Positions 1 through 8,037 of a stretch of 64,000 bases of DNA are shown here, piece by piece. The first letter of the stretch is position 1; the number at the start of each line of letters is the position of its first letter. Both the position numbers and the translations under genes were made by a program. This DNA comes from Streptacidiphilus neutrinimicus (lineage in GTDB: Bacteria; Actinomycetota; Actinomycetes; Streptomycetales; Streptomycetaceae), in NCBI RefSeq assembly GCF_000787815.1, contig NZ_BBPO01000013.1:1-64000 (forward strand). Reading direction: 5' to 3'. The notes under the pieces were generated by a model, which saw only the letters and a program-made list of their open reading frames with translations, made no database searches and had not been told where the DNA came from.

Positions 1-1439
1 GCGCCGCCGGTACCAGAGCCCGGGCCTCCTGGCGGGCCGCCGGGTGCGCCGCGTCCGGGCGCGCCGCCCGGTCCACGATGACCGGGCCGGCCCGCTCCCC
101 CGGGCGGGCCAGGTGGCCTCGGTCTGCGCGGGTTGGGTCCGCCCGGTGTGCGCGGTGGACGGCGTGGTCCCCCACGGAGCATCCCGAACAGTCCCTGTGC
201 CCCCGGCGGGCCGAAGCGTCCGGCGATCTGCGCGCCGAGCGCGTACGGACCGAACGGCAGGCCCAGGGCGCCGAGGGCGACCTTCTGTAGCAGGTGCAGG
301 CCGCCCCGGCCGCCGCCGACGGTGCGCTGGACCGGGCTGGTGACCAGGCGCCGGATCCATCCGGGGATCTTGACGAGCAGGTAGAGGCAGCCTCCGAGAA
401 CGGCCAGGTTGATCAGCGGACCCGCGGTGGGGACACCGAGGAGGGCGTAGTTGCCGGGGTCGAGCAGCACTTTGACGGTCACCAGGAAGACCACCGACTG
501 CAGGACCTGGACACCCATGATTCCGAAGAACGCCTTCCACCACAGACGGGCTGCCCCCTCGGTGGCCGGTGACCCGTGGCAGGCCAGCAGCAGCGGCGCG
601 GCCACGACCAGAACCAGGACGCAGGCGACGCGGATCAGCACGGTGATCACAACCGCGACGGCGATGACCGTGACGGCCAGAGCCAGCACCACGAGGTAGA
701 CCGGGCCGGTGGTCGGGTTGCCGTTCAGGAGCATCCCGGTGAGGGTCGCGGCCAGGTCGTCGGCGGTGATGCCGTCGACGAACACGTCGCTGCTGATCGC
801 GTTCACCAGACCGATCACCTGGTGGCACATGGTCAACGACAGGTTCGCCGCCAGCATCCCCAGGGCGAGGCGCGGGACCAGGTCGCGGGCCGCCCAGCGC
901 TGCTGCACGGTGCCGTGACTCATGGCCAGGATCCCGGCGGCGAGCACCGCCAGCACGTACAGCGAGCACGCCAGCAGCCGCAGCCCGTCCCACAGCCCGG
1001 CCACCGTCGGCAGCTGCGTGACGTCCGGCGTGGACAGCAGCAAATGGGCCAGGAGCGCCATTACGGGCGTCACGAAGGGTTGCAGGAGGGCCGCGAGGAA
1101 GGATGTGATCGCGTCCTTCACCTCGCCTGGGATGTCGAAGATCCCGGTCGCGTTCGGGTCGGACGGGGTAGCCGGCTGGATCAGCCCGCCGCCCGGCGGC
1201 GGAGCCGGCTTACCCGCGTCCCCACCGCCGCCAGGCGATCCGCTGACCGGGGCGGGCGACGGTCCCGGAGCGGGAGCCGGAACCTTCCCCACGCTGCCCG
1301 GGGCTGGCGGCGTGGGCGGTGCTCCGGCCGAGGGCTGCGGCACCCCCGGATCGGCGACGGCGCTAGCCTGGACGACCACGAAGGGAAGCAGGGCGAGGGC
1401 GGCAAGGACGGTGATGCGGCGGAGGCGGTGGCACCTCAT
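1..1439 (-). CDS. VirB6/TrbL-like conjugal transfer membrane protein (partial)
   Basis: An ATG at 1439 on the minus strand opens a frame with no stop before the window edge (at least 479 codons), so the C-terminus lies outside the window. Visible in order are a signal peptide (RR near residues 7-8, hydrophobic core, ending ASAVA near 30), a Pro/Gly-rich linker to about residue 85, and then a series of hydrophobic segments (for example LACSLYVLAVLAAGI, YLVVLALAVTVIAVAVVI, VLVLVVAAPLLLACH). A Gly/Pro/Arg-rich tail begins near residue 430. Polytopic proteins of this kind next to a small pilin are the inner-membrane channel component of actinomycete type IV secretion-like conjugation systems. Its ATG overlaps the pilin stop as ATGA, which implies translational coupling. 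The function is inferred from topology and neighbours, since no enzyme motif exists in this family. Confidence 0.7.
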   Translation of the reverse strand, partial: MRCHRLRRITVLAALALLPFVVVQASAVADPGVPQPSAGAPPTPPAPGSVGKVPAPAPGPSPAPVSGSPGGGGDAGKPAPPPGGGLIQPATPSDPNATGIFDIPGEVKDAITSFLAALLQPFVTPVMALLAHLLLSTPDVTQLPTVAGLWDGLRLLACSLYVLAVLAAGILAMSHGTVQQRWAARDLVPRLALGMLAANLSLTMCHQVIGLVNAISSDVFVDGITADDLAATLTGMLLNGNPTTGPVYLVVLALAVTVIAVAVVITVLIRVACVLVLVVAAPLLLACHGSPATEGAARLWWKAFFGIMGVQVLQSVVFLVTVKVLLDPGNYALLGVPTAGPLINLAVLGGCLYLLVKIPGWIRRLVTSPVQRTVGGGRGGLHLLQKVALGALGLPFGPYALGAQIAGRFGPPGAQGLFGMLRGGPRRPPRTPGGPNPRRPRPPGPPGGAGRPGHRGPGGAPGRGAPGGPPGGPGSGTGG

Positions 1440-1792
1440 GCTCCGACCATCTTCTTCAGCACGGTCACGATGACGGGGGCGAGGATCGCGAGCATGTAGC
1501 CCTGGCCGGCGCTCCTGAGGGCGCCTTTGGCCTTCTCGACCTCGCCCGGGTCGCCGCCGGCCATCAGGTAGCGCACGCCGCCGATCGTGAGGAAGAGCGT
1601 CGCAAGTCCCGCCAGCAGGCCGACGATCCAGGTCGTGATGTTCGAGATCGTCTGGTCGATCGTCGCCACCGCGAGCACGCTGCTCGCGGCCCACGCCGCC
1701 GGGCTGCCGATCAGCCAGCAGCCGGCGGACACGACGGCGAGAACCAAGCACTGCGGCGGGCGCCGGGGGCGGGGGAACCGGAATCTGGGCAT
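1436..1792 (-). CDS. VirB2/TrbC-like pilin
   Basis: A 118-residue protein with a basic N-terminus, a signal-like hydrophobic stretch ending near PAAWAAS (about residue 36), and two further membrane helices separated by a short charged loop (MAGGDPGEVEKAKGALR). Small two-helix proteins with this GGxxYLMAGGDPGEVEKAK-type loop are pilin-like subunits of type IV secretion systems. The frame ends in an ATGA overlap with the downstream TrbL-like gene, so the two are co-translated. A long perfect hairpin lies just upstream. It is probably exported and assembled at the membrane as part of the mating apparatus of the element that ends at 7.9 kb. Confidence 0.75.
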   Translation of the reverse strand: MPRFRFPRPRRPPQCLVLAVVSAGCWLIGSPAAWAASSVLAVATIDQTISNITTWIVGLLAGLATLFLTIGGVRYLMAGGDPGEVEKAKGALRSAGQGYMLAILAPVIVTVLKKMVGA

Positions 1793-1835
1793 GCGGGAAC
1801 CTCCACGGGCCAGGGGCGGGAAGGGAGTGACGGCG

Positions 1836-1872
1836 GGGGGTGGTGCCGCCGAAGTTCAGCGGCACCACCCCC
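1836..1872. terminator. Perfect 14-bp hairpin upstream of the pilin gene
   Basis: The arms at 1836-1849 and 1859-1872 are exact reverse complements (14 bp, GC-rich) with a 9-base loop. The hairpin lies between the stop of the HTH gene (2045) and the pilin start (1792). No clear T-tract follows on the minus strand. It could terminate the HTH transcript or act as a 5' leader structure of the pilin mRNA. Confidence 0.6.
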
Positions 1873-1998
1873 GGTTCAGCGGGGAGAGGCTGGGTGTGGT
1901 GAGCCCGGGGAGTCCGTCGGACCTTCACCTCCCTACGAGGAGTCGTGAAGGACCGGATGGTGCGAAGTGTCAACGTCCGCGGCGCGGACCCCGGGAGC

Positions 1999-2035
1999 AC
2001 CACGGCCGGCGACTACTGGTGCCGGCCGGCGTGGT
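1999..2035. terminator. Terminator-like hairpin after the HTH gene
   Basis: The arms at 1999-2010 and 2021-2035 pair with one bulge across a 10-base loop, and both carry GCCGGC. It sits directly after the minus-strand stop at 2045, the position expected for a terminator of the HTH gene. Confidence 0.45.
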
Positions 2036-2044
2036 CTCTCACCC

Positions 2045-2866
2045 TCAAGAAACGCAATTTTCAGGCCGATCCAAACGCTCGAAATTCAATTCGACGTCCT
2101 CGCTGGACAGTCGACCCGACGCGATCGCCGCCGCGAGCTTGCGCTCGGTGCGCGTCCGGAGCATGAACAGGCTCTCCCTCGATCCGCCCAGTCGCCTCTC
2201 GACTTCGGCCATCGGCATGCCCTCCAGCCGGGACCATGCGACGATCCGAGCGCCCTTGGCGGAGACGATGCCCTTGCGGACCGCGAAGGCGAGCAGTTGC
2301 TCCGGCAGCACCCGCTCGCGCGGCGGGGCAGGAACGTGCTCCAGCTCCACCTCCGCCTCCCGGACGCGGGAGGTCCGGGTGAGTGCGGCACGCGCCGCCC
2401 GCTCGGCGGCCCACAGCAGTCGGGCCGGGATCCGGGCCGGGTCACGCCGCCACGTCCCGTCCTGCCGCATGGCGGCGAGCTGCTCCCAGAAGCCGCCCAG
2501 CACGATCATCTGGATCTCCGCCCGCTCCTCAGAGCCGGTCGCCTTCACCGTCTGCGCCCAGCGCATGCTCACCCGGGTCAGCCCCGGCAAGGCCATCCCG
2601 ACCGCGGCGAGACGCCAGTCCTCGCCTTCGCGTCCACCGAGGCCCGCCAGTTCGAGCAGCCTCGCCCACACCTCGCCGCGGGCCTGGTGGCCGAGCTGAG
2701 GGTGCAGCAGCAGTGCCCGCAACGCCACCACGTCCACCGGCCCGTCCGGCAGGCCCTCCCCATCCAGGTCTGCGGTCTTCATCTCCAGCGGCACCGGCCG
2801 CTCCACCAGCGCACGGAACTCCCGCGCCACCTGCTCCAGCGGGTACAGCGCTCCAGCGGCAGTCAT
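2045..2866 (-). CDS. Sigma-70 region 4-like HTH protein of a conjugative element
   Basis: A 273-residue protein counted from the ATG at 2866, chosen because GGGGA lies about 7 bases upstream and the longer frame to 3181 is low-complexity. The N-terminal two thirds is helical and lacks a recognisable catalytic motif. The C-terminal third (ARIVAWSRLEGMPMAEVERR, then SRESLFMLRTRTERKLAAAI) looks like a sigma region-4 helix-turn-helix: the pattern is 'ever simpler gene selection by AEVERRLG'. It is probably a regulator of the adjacent transfer genes, either on its own promoter or with RNA polymerase. The last 32 bases of the gene recur, slightly diverged, at 4221-4252, evidence of a duplicated or recombined copy. 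Function is inferred. Confidence 0.6.
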   Translation of the reverse strand: MTAAGALYPLEQVAREFRALVERPVPLEMKTADLDGEGLPDGPVDVVALRALLLHPQLGHQARGEVWARLLELAGLGGREGEDWRLAAVGMALPGLTRVSMRWAQTVKATGSEERAEIQMIVLGGFWEQLAAMRQDGTWRRDPARIPARLLWAAERAARAALTRTSRVREAEVELEHVPAPPRERVLPEQLLAFAVRKGIVSAKGARIVAWSRLEGMPMAEVERRLGGSRESLFMLRTRTERKLAAAIASGRLSSEDVELNFERLDRPENCVS

Positions 2867-3252
2867 GTCGCGATCCCCTTCGTCGAAGGCCGGCGGCGAC
2901 CCCGACGGGCCGCCTGGGCCTATCGCGCCGAAGTCGCCTCCTTCGTCCCTCCGCCCCAGCCCCGCAGCACCTCTCGACCATCTCCGGCAGGCACCCGATC
3001 CACCTCCCGCAAGAGGCTGGTCCCGAGCGGCCGGCGCACCGGAGGTCCGCCGCTGACCTGCGCAGACGACACCGCCGTCACAAGAGCCCGCGGCGCAGAC
3101 CCTGTCCTCGCGTGCAGCGAAATTCCTGTTCTCCGCCGCTTGCACCCACGGACCGATTGCGAGCGTGCATCGGCCGCACACGCTCGCGGCCCGCCGGCTC
3201 GCCGTCGCAGCACGGGGGTGCGGCTGGTCAGCGCCCGGCCTAGCCTGAAAAC

Positions 3253-3849
3253 GTGAAAGGCGTGATGGTCGCTGTCGCAGTGGTGGGCACCTTGGCCGGC
3301 GTCGCGGCCTGCTCGTCCGCTGCCACCTCCCAGTCGATCAACCCGACGCGCACGGTGACCACGACCGTCACTCACCAGTCCGCACCCACCCCAGGCACTA
3401 CCGCGCCCACACACACATCGCTGCCGCCGACCAGCGCGCACGCGGTGCAGCCCACGGCGAGCGTCGCCATCACCTCGCCACGCGCCACACCAACCTCGCG
3501 GGGTGGCTCCTCAGCAACGGCGACCAAGGTCGTGATCTACGACTGTGGCGCGCAGCCGGTCAACCAGCCCGTGACGTTCATCCTCGCGTGCGGCGACGCG
3601 GGCGCGGCCCTGGAGGGCCTGGGCTGGACCGGCTGGGGAGAACCCGCCGCAACCGCCACCGGCCGACTGCGGCAGAACACGTGCGTACCGAACTGCGCCG
3701 CCGGCGGCTCCGTTTCCTATTCCGCCACGGTGACCGTCAGCGGCCTCACAAACGGCCGCTACACGAGCATGCACATCAACGCGCCCAGCGCCCCCGCCCC
3801 CAGTTCGGACTTCAGGCTCGGCCTGAACGGACCGGTCATCAGTCGCTGA
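3253..3849 (+). CDS. Small secreted lipoprotein
   Basis: A 198-residue protein starting at GTG 3253. A short hydrophobic signal sequence ends in a good lipobox (LAGVAAC, Cys20), so the mature protein is probably lipidated at Cys20 and anchored outside the membrane. Next comes a Thr/Pro/Ser-rich spacer to about residue 90, then a compact domain with four cysteines (YDCGAQPV, ILACGD, NTCVPNCAAGG) that may form disulfides. Streptomycetes have many lipoproteins of this type with no known function. It is transcribed opposite to the HTH and pilin genes, away from the transfer operon, and may be cargo of the element. Confidence 0.6.
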   Translation: MKGVMVAVAVVGTLAGVAACSSAATSQSINPTRTVTTTVTHQSAPTPGTTAPTHTSLPPTSAHAVQPTASVAITSPRATPTSRGGSSATATKVVIYDCGAQPVNQPVTFILACGDAGAALEGLGWTGWGEPAATATGRLRQNTCVPNCAAGGSVSYSATVTVSGLTNGRYTSMHINAPSAPAPSSDFRLGLNGPVISR

Positions 3850-3935
3850 CCTGCCTGACCGACGACCACCCCACGGGCTTCGAATCGGGCCTGGGTGGCG
3901 CGCACCTGCGTGCGGCACGGCGACATGCAACCTCC

Positions 3936-4001
3936 GCCGTGCCTCCGGTCTTCCTCCGGTCACGCCAGGTAGGCGCACCGAAGGAAGACCGGAGGTACGG
4001 C
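3936..4001. repeat. Long imperfect inverted repeat (25-bp arms)
   Basis: Arms 3936-3960 and 3977-4001 match at 23 of 25 positions across a 16-base loop. The hairpin lies about 90 bases after the lipoprotein stop. It is longer than a usual actinomycete terminator and could be a terminator, a protein-binding site or the remnant of a mobile element. Confidence 0.65.
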
Positions 4002-4160
4002 CCTGACCAGCCAGAACGCGGCGCAGCACTCCGCTGTTCACCAAGCTGGTGATCCACGGCGCGCCACCACCACAGCAACCTCCGGCAACGTCCCCCGCTC
4101 CTGCCGCTGCCCCGGTCCCAGAGCTGACTCACGGCTCCTGCCGACGGCCCACCGCGCTCA

Positions 4161-4253
4161 CCTTGGGTGCCGCTTCGACCGGGATCGCAAAAGACTGCTG
4201 CGGTCGAATTTCTGATCGTGCGTTTGGATCGGCCCGAAAAATGCGTTTCTTAG
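4161..4253 (+). pseudogene. Remnant 3' end of a second HTH-regulator copy
   Basis: On the plus strand the frame ending at TAG 4251-4253 reads VEFLIVRLDRPEKCVS. The gene at 2045-2866 ends VELNFERLDRPENCVS. The DNA match over 4221-4252 is almost exact, with only about three differences by eye. No upstream part of that gene is visible, so this is a 3' fragment left by recombination or duplication. It lies 40 bases before the methyltransferase pair. Confidence 0.6.
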
Positions 4254-4292
4254 GGTGTCAACGTCCTGCGGCGCCCGTCGGGCCAGCCGTCC

Positions 4293-5093
4293 ATGAACGA
4301 CCACCGCACACCCACTTCCACCGATGACCCCGTCCCCGCCCCTCGCGGCCGGCACCGCCGCGAAACCCCCCGCCTGGACGGGCTGCCCTCCGTCCCGCTG
4401 TCGGTCTGGCTGACCGAACCGCTCACCGGGTGCTGCCCGCTGTGCACCGACCCGGTCGGCACCGCCTGCGCCCGCCGCCTCCCGCTCGCGCTGGTCCGGC
4501 AGATCACCGAGACCTACAGCGAACCGGGCGACGTCGTGTGGGTCCCGGACGCCGGCAACGGCAGCCCGCTCATCGGCCCCGTCACCTGCGGCCGCAAGGT
4601 GATCGGCTACGCCCGCACCCCAGACCACGCCCGCACCACATCAGCGCTCCTCAAGGAGCAGCCCACCGAAGTCGCCTCCCTGGCCGTACTCCGGCACGTC
4701 CCGCCCGCCGGCCTGCCGGGCCAGAGCGAACGTCTCGCCTCCCGCGCGGCGCTCGCGATCCTGGCCCCGCACCACCCCGCCGGCGCCTCCGAACTGGCGC
4801 CGGTCCTGGATGCCACGGTGCGCGTCCTGCGACCCGGCGGTGTGACGGTCATCGTCACCCGCCAGCAGCCCGGCCAGGACCGGCCCGGCCTGCTCACCGC
4901 CTTCGCCCAGGCCGCCGGGTTCACCTACCTCCAGCACGTCGCCGCCGTCGAGGCCACCGCCGCCAACGGCAAGCTGCGCCCCCGCACCGAGGCCTCCCCC
5001 GCGCACGGCCCCGACTGCGCCTGCACCGGCCCCGCCGCCCGGGCCGGACGGCACCAGGTCGCCCACCACGACCTGCTCGTGTTCACCAAGTAG
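4293..5093 (+). CDS. Degenerate methyltransferase-fold protein
   Basis: A 266-residue protein from ATG 4293. The C-terminal half has a Rossmann-like pattern (ELAPVLDATVRVLRPGGVTVIVTRQ, then a region with LLTAFAQAAGFTYLQHVAAV), as in SAM-dependent methyltransferases. However, neither a glycine-rich motif I of the usual form nor an (D/N/S)PP(Y/F) catalytic motif is present. The N-terminal part has a CCPLC pair and another Cys near residue 60. The gene is 14 bp upstream of a canonical DNA methyltransferase and probably co-transcribed with it, which suggests a non-catalytic partner or specificity subunit. This pairing is common on actinomycete integrative elements, but the role is not established. 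Confidence 0.55.
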   Translation: MNDHRTPTSTDDPVPAPRGRHRRETPRLDGLPSVPLSVWLTEPLTGCCPLCTDPVGTACARRLPLALVRQITETYSEPGDVVWVPDAGNGSPLIGPVTCGRKVIGYARTPDHARTTSALLKEQPTEVASLAVLRHVPPAGLPGQSERLASRAALAILAPHHPAGASELAPVLDATVRVLRPGGVTVIVTRQQPGQDRPGLLTAFAQAAGFTYLQHVAAVEATAANGKLRPRTEASPAHGPDCACTGPAARAGRHQVAHHDLLVFTK

Positions 5094-5107
5094 CCCAGGG
5101 AGCCAAC

Positions 5108-6100
5108 GTGACCGCCATCGCCCGCAACCTCGACTCCCCCTCCTCCCCGCTCGACGCCGCCCGCGCCGCGCTGGCCGACGCGCCGTGCTCGGTCTGGGTG
5201 ACCGCCCAGGCCAGCCCGGCCGCCCAGCGCAAGGGCCGCTACCTGCCCACCTCCACCGCCCATCCCGGCAAGATGCTCCCCGCGATCGCCCGTCACGCCA
5301 TCGACGTCTACACCAAGCCCGGCGACACCGTCCTCGACCCGATGTGCGGCATCGGCACCACCCTGGTGGAGGCCACCCACCTCGGCCGCCACGCCATCGG
5401 CGTCGAACTGGAACACCGCTGGGCCCAGGTCGCCCGCGGCAACGTCATGCACGCCCACCGCCAGGGTGCCCAAGGTGCCGCCACCGTCTACCGCGGCGAC
5501 GCCCGCGACGCCGACCGCATCGTCAACCCCGAACTGCACGGCAGCGTGAACCTGCTGCTCACCTCACCCCCCTACGGGGCGTCCCTGCACGGGCAGGTCC
5601 GCTCCACCCGGGAGACCGGCCAGGACGGCATCGTGAAGTTCCACGACACCTACGGCACGAGCATGGGCAACCTCGCCCACGCGCCCACCGACGAACTGCT
5701 GGACTCGTTCACGCAGATCCTGCGCTCCTGCCGGCCCCTGCTCGCGGACGGCGCCACCGTCGCGGTCACCGCCCGGCCCTGGCGCGAGCACGGGGAACTG
5801 GTCGACCTCCCGGCGGCCGTGGTCGCCGCCGGCCAGGCGGCTGGCCTCGTCCTGGTCGAGCGGTGCGTCGCACTGCTGGCCGCGGTCCGCGACGGACACC
5901 TGCAGGCCCGGCCCTCGTTCTTCCAGCTCCGCAACGTCCGCGCCGCCCGAGCGGCCGGCATCCCCATGTCGCTGATCGTGCACGAGGACCTGCTGTGCCT
6001 GCGGGTGCCCTCGCCCCGTATGGGCTGTCCCCCCGCTCAGCAGAGCAACGGCGCGGCCAATGCCGGCGGACCCCTGATCGGCCAAGTCGCCGCCGAGTAG
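5108..6100 (+). CDS. DNA methyltransferase (N4/N6 amino type)
   Basis: A 330-residue protein starting at GTG 5108, chosen for the AGGGAG about 7 bases upstream. Motif I is DPMCGIGTTLVEA (about residues 76-88), followed by acidic ELEHRW. Motif IV is TSPPYG (about 155), the catalytic signature of N6-adenine or N4-cytosine methyltransferases. Motif order is I before IV, unlike the common beta-class N6_N4_Mtase order. There is no partner nuclease next to it, so it is probably an orphan modification enzyme that shields the element or marks DNA for its own regulators. It forms an operon with the degenerate protein at 4293. Confidence 0.75.
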   Translation: MTAIARNLDSPSSPLDAARAALADAPCSVWVTAQASPAAQRKGRYLPTSTAHPGKMLPAIARHAIDVYTKPGDTVLDPMCGIGTTLVEATHLGRHAIGVELEHRWAQVARGNVMHAHRQGAQGAATVYRGDARDADRIVNPELHGSVNLLLTSPPYGASLHGQVRSTRETGQDGIVKFHDTYGTSMGNLAHAPTDELLDSFTQILRSCRPLLADGATVAVTARPWREHGELVDLPAAVVAAGQAAGLVLVERCVALLAAVRDGHLQARPSFFQLRNVRAARAAGIPMSLIVHEDLLCLRVPSPRMGCPPAQQSNGAANAGGPLIGQVAAE

Positions 6101-6189
6101 CTCCCGGCCAAGTGGTGGACCGGGCATGGCGACTGCTCATCCCCGGCTCGACATTCTGGTTGACATTCTCGCTGGTGGAGAGCGTCCAT

Positions 6190-6219
6190 CGGACGGCGGC
6201 CCGACCGGGCCGCCGTCCG
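6190..6219 (+). terminator. Perfect 13-bp GC hairpin
   Basis: Arms 6190-6202 and 6207-6219 are exact complements with a GACC tetraloop, about 90 bases after the methyltransferase stop. This is a strong candidate terminator separating that operon from xis-int. Confidence 0.7.
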
Positions 6220-6358
6220 GGACCGCAGAAAGGTCTTCGTGCCATGACGCGAAGCGCTCACCGAAGCCGCACCGCAATCCCTCTGCCCTCAGCCGATCGA
6301 GACCCGCGTCGCGTCGCGCCGCCGGGGCCCGGCTGCCTCCTCACCCATTCCGGAGGCC

Positions 6359-6574
6359 GTGTTGTCGAGCCACTCCCCCTACCCCGACAAGCTTTTGACT
6401 GCGCAGCAGACTGCCGACCGCCTTGGGCTCAGGCGCAAGACCCTCTACAACTGGGCCAGCCTCTGGGCACTGGAGCACCGCGGGCCGGAGCCCTTGCGGC
6501 TGGGCGGGCGGTGCTTGCGCTACCGGGAGTCCGATGTGGCGGCTTTCATCGCATCGCTCGAGCAAGTGGCCTGA
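6359..6574 (+). CDS. Excisionase-like MerR-type HTH protein
   Basis: A 71-residue protein. The core LLTAQQTADRLGLRRKTLYN followed by WxS, LRLGGRCLRYRESDVAAFI is the standard DNA-binding winged HTH of AlpA/Xis-type proteins (HTH_17). The start is ambiguous: GGAGG at 6352-6356 is only 2 bases from GTG 6359 and 5 bases from TTG 6362, so the true start may be TTG. It lies 30 bp upstream of the integrase on the same strand, the usual xis-int order, and should direct excision of the element. The call is a family-level inference from HTH type and position. Confidence 0.8.
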   Translation: MLSSHSPYPDKLLTAQQTADRLGLRRKTLYNWASLWALEHRGPEPLRLGGRCLRYRESDVAAFIASLEQVA

Positions 6575-6604
6575 TCGCGAGCTTCCCGGCCGAGGAGATC
6601 CGAC

Positions 6605-7933
6605 ATGGGGATTGAGCAGCCCTACGACCGCTGGCACAAGGCTCGTCCGGAGCCCGGCGAGCCGGAGTGCAGCGAACATCCCGGTCTCGTGCCGAGCCCC
6701 GAGCATGGCTGCGAAATGCGCTGGCAGGCTCGCTGGCGTGATGCCGCGGGTGCGCAGCGCTCAAAGAACTATCCGAAGAACAAGAAGTCAGCGGCACTCG
6801 CCTTCCAGCGAAGCCAGCGCGCCGCTGTGGCCGAAGGACGCGACCCGTTCCCCCACCGCGGCAGGAAGCCCCGAAAGAGCACAGGACCGACGATTGCCGA
6901 GTACGCCGAGACCTTCCTCTCCCGTCACGAGGGCCGCCAGGGAACCGTGGCCACATACGGCTACCGGCTGCGAACGCATCTGGTCCCAGCGCTCGGTTCG
7001 CGCGAATTGCGCGAGGTGAAGCGCGGCGACTACCGGGACTTCTTCACCTCGCTCAAACGGAGCGGGATGCCCGACTCCACTCGATCCGCAGTGAAAAAGG
7101 CCGTGTCGGCCATGCTCTCCATGGCAGTCGAGGACGGGCTACTGGACGGCAATCCCGTCGCCGGTATCCGACTGCCGAAGGGGCGCAGCCGCGAGGTCCG
7201 CCTCACTTGGCTCCACGTCGTTGCTCTGGCCGACGAGATCGATCAGCGCTATCGGCTGCTCGTGTGGTTCGGGGCGCTCCAGGCCCTCCGCTCCATGGAG
7301 GCGACGGGCGTGCGCCTCTCGGACATGGAGACAGTGCCAGGGATGCAACTTGTCGAGGAACAACGCCAGCGTGGCAAGGCCGGACCGCTCAAGACGTCGG
7401 CCAGTCGGGCGCCACTCGCGGTCGGCTCCTTCCTCCGCGGAGAATACGAGGTTCATCTGGCCCGCTGGCGCACCCCTTTGCGGGAGGCGGCCCTGCGCAA
7501 GCGCGATCGACGCGGGCTGCCCCCGATCCCGAACGAGTACTCGGACTTGGTCACGCTCTCGCGCTTCTGGACCCCGGTGTGCGAGAGCGGGCTGTGCCGC
7601 GCCTTCGATCTGGCAAAGGCGGGCGCCCGAGCGCGCGGAGTCGATGTCCCGGCCAATGCGACTTTCCGGGATCTCAGACACTTCGTCGACGCCGTGCTGG
7701 TCGCTTCTGGGCTCGAACCCCGCAAGGTCCAGGCTCGGATGCGCCACGCCAGGCTCGCCGAGACGCTGGATACCTACGGCTACCTCGTCTGGGAGGTCGA
7801 CTGGGAGAACGCCCCGGCCTCCTTCGCCGAGCTGTACGGAATTCCCGCACCGGCGGGGCTGCCCGAGGCAGCCCTGATCCCGAGCGCCGACCGCGTCGGC
7901 CCGGCTGGAACAGGTGAACTGACGGAGGCCTGA
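6605..7933 (+). CDS. int: Tyrosine-type site-specific integrase
   Basis: A 442-residue protein from ATG 6605 (GAGGAG about 10 bases upstream). An arm-binding N-terminus carries a Cys/His cluster (CSEHPG..PEHGC, about 22-36). The SAM-like core-binding domain follows (about 95-185), then the catalytic domain: Arg229 (QALRSMEATG), a possible Lys263, FRDLRHF at 354-360, His381 (MRHARLAET) and nucleophile Tyr391 (LDTYGYL). The first His of the usual HxLRH box is Arg here (FRDLRH). With the excisionase upstream this is the integration module of the element, and the attP site should lie just downstream (7934-8037). No tRNA gene or obvious att repeat was seen there. Confidence 0.9.
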   Translation: MGIEQPYDRWHKARPEPGEPECSEHPGLVPSPEHGCEMRWQARWRDAAGAQRSKNYPKNKKSAALAFQRSQRAAVAEGRDPFPHRGRKPRKSTGPTIAEYAETFLSRHEGRQGTVATYGYRLRTHLVPALGSRELREVKRGDYRDFFTSLKRSGMPDSTRSAVKKAVSAMLSMAVEDGLLDGNPVAGIRLPKGRSREVRLTWLHVVALADEIDQRYRLLVWFGALQALRSMEATGVRLSDMETVPGMQLVEEQRQRGKAGPLKTSASRAPLAVGSFLRGEYEVHLARWRTPLREAALRKRDRRGLPPIPNEYSDLVTLSRFWTPVCESGLCRAFDLAKAGARARGVDVPANATFRDLRHFVDAVLVASGLEPRKVQARMRHARLAETLDTYGYLVWEVDWENAPASFAELYGIPAPAGLPEAALIPSADRVGPAGTGELTEA

Positions 7934-8037
7934 CGCCCTCTCGGCGAACGGCGCCGCGGTCGCAATCCTCGTGCGTCCTCATGTCGGTGCCCTGTGGCAC
8001 GATCACTGCGCAGCGTTCGGGCCACGAAGGGGGAGCC

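Noticed and set aside
576-1499. 307-codon plus-strand frame and its neighbours
   Set aside because: Antisense to the TrbL-like gene. The composition (Gln/Arg/His-rich) is typical of a shadow frame.
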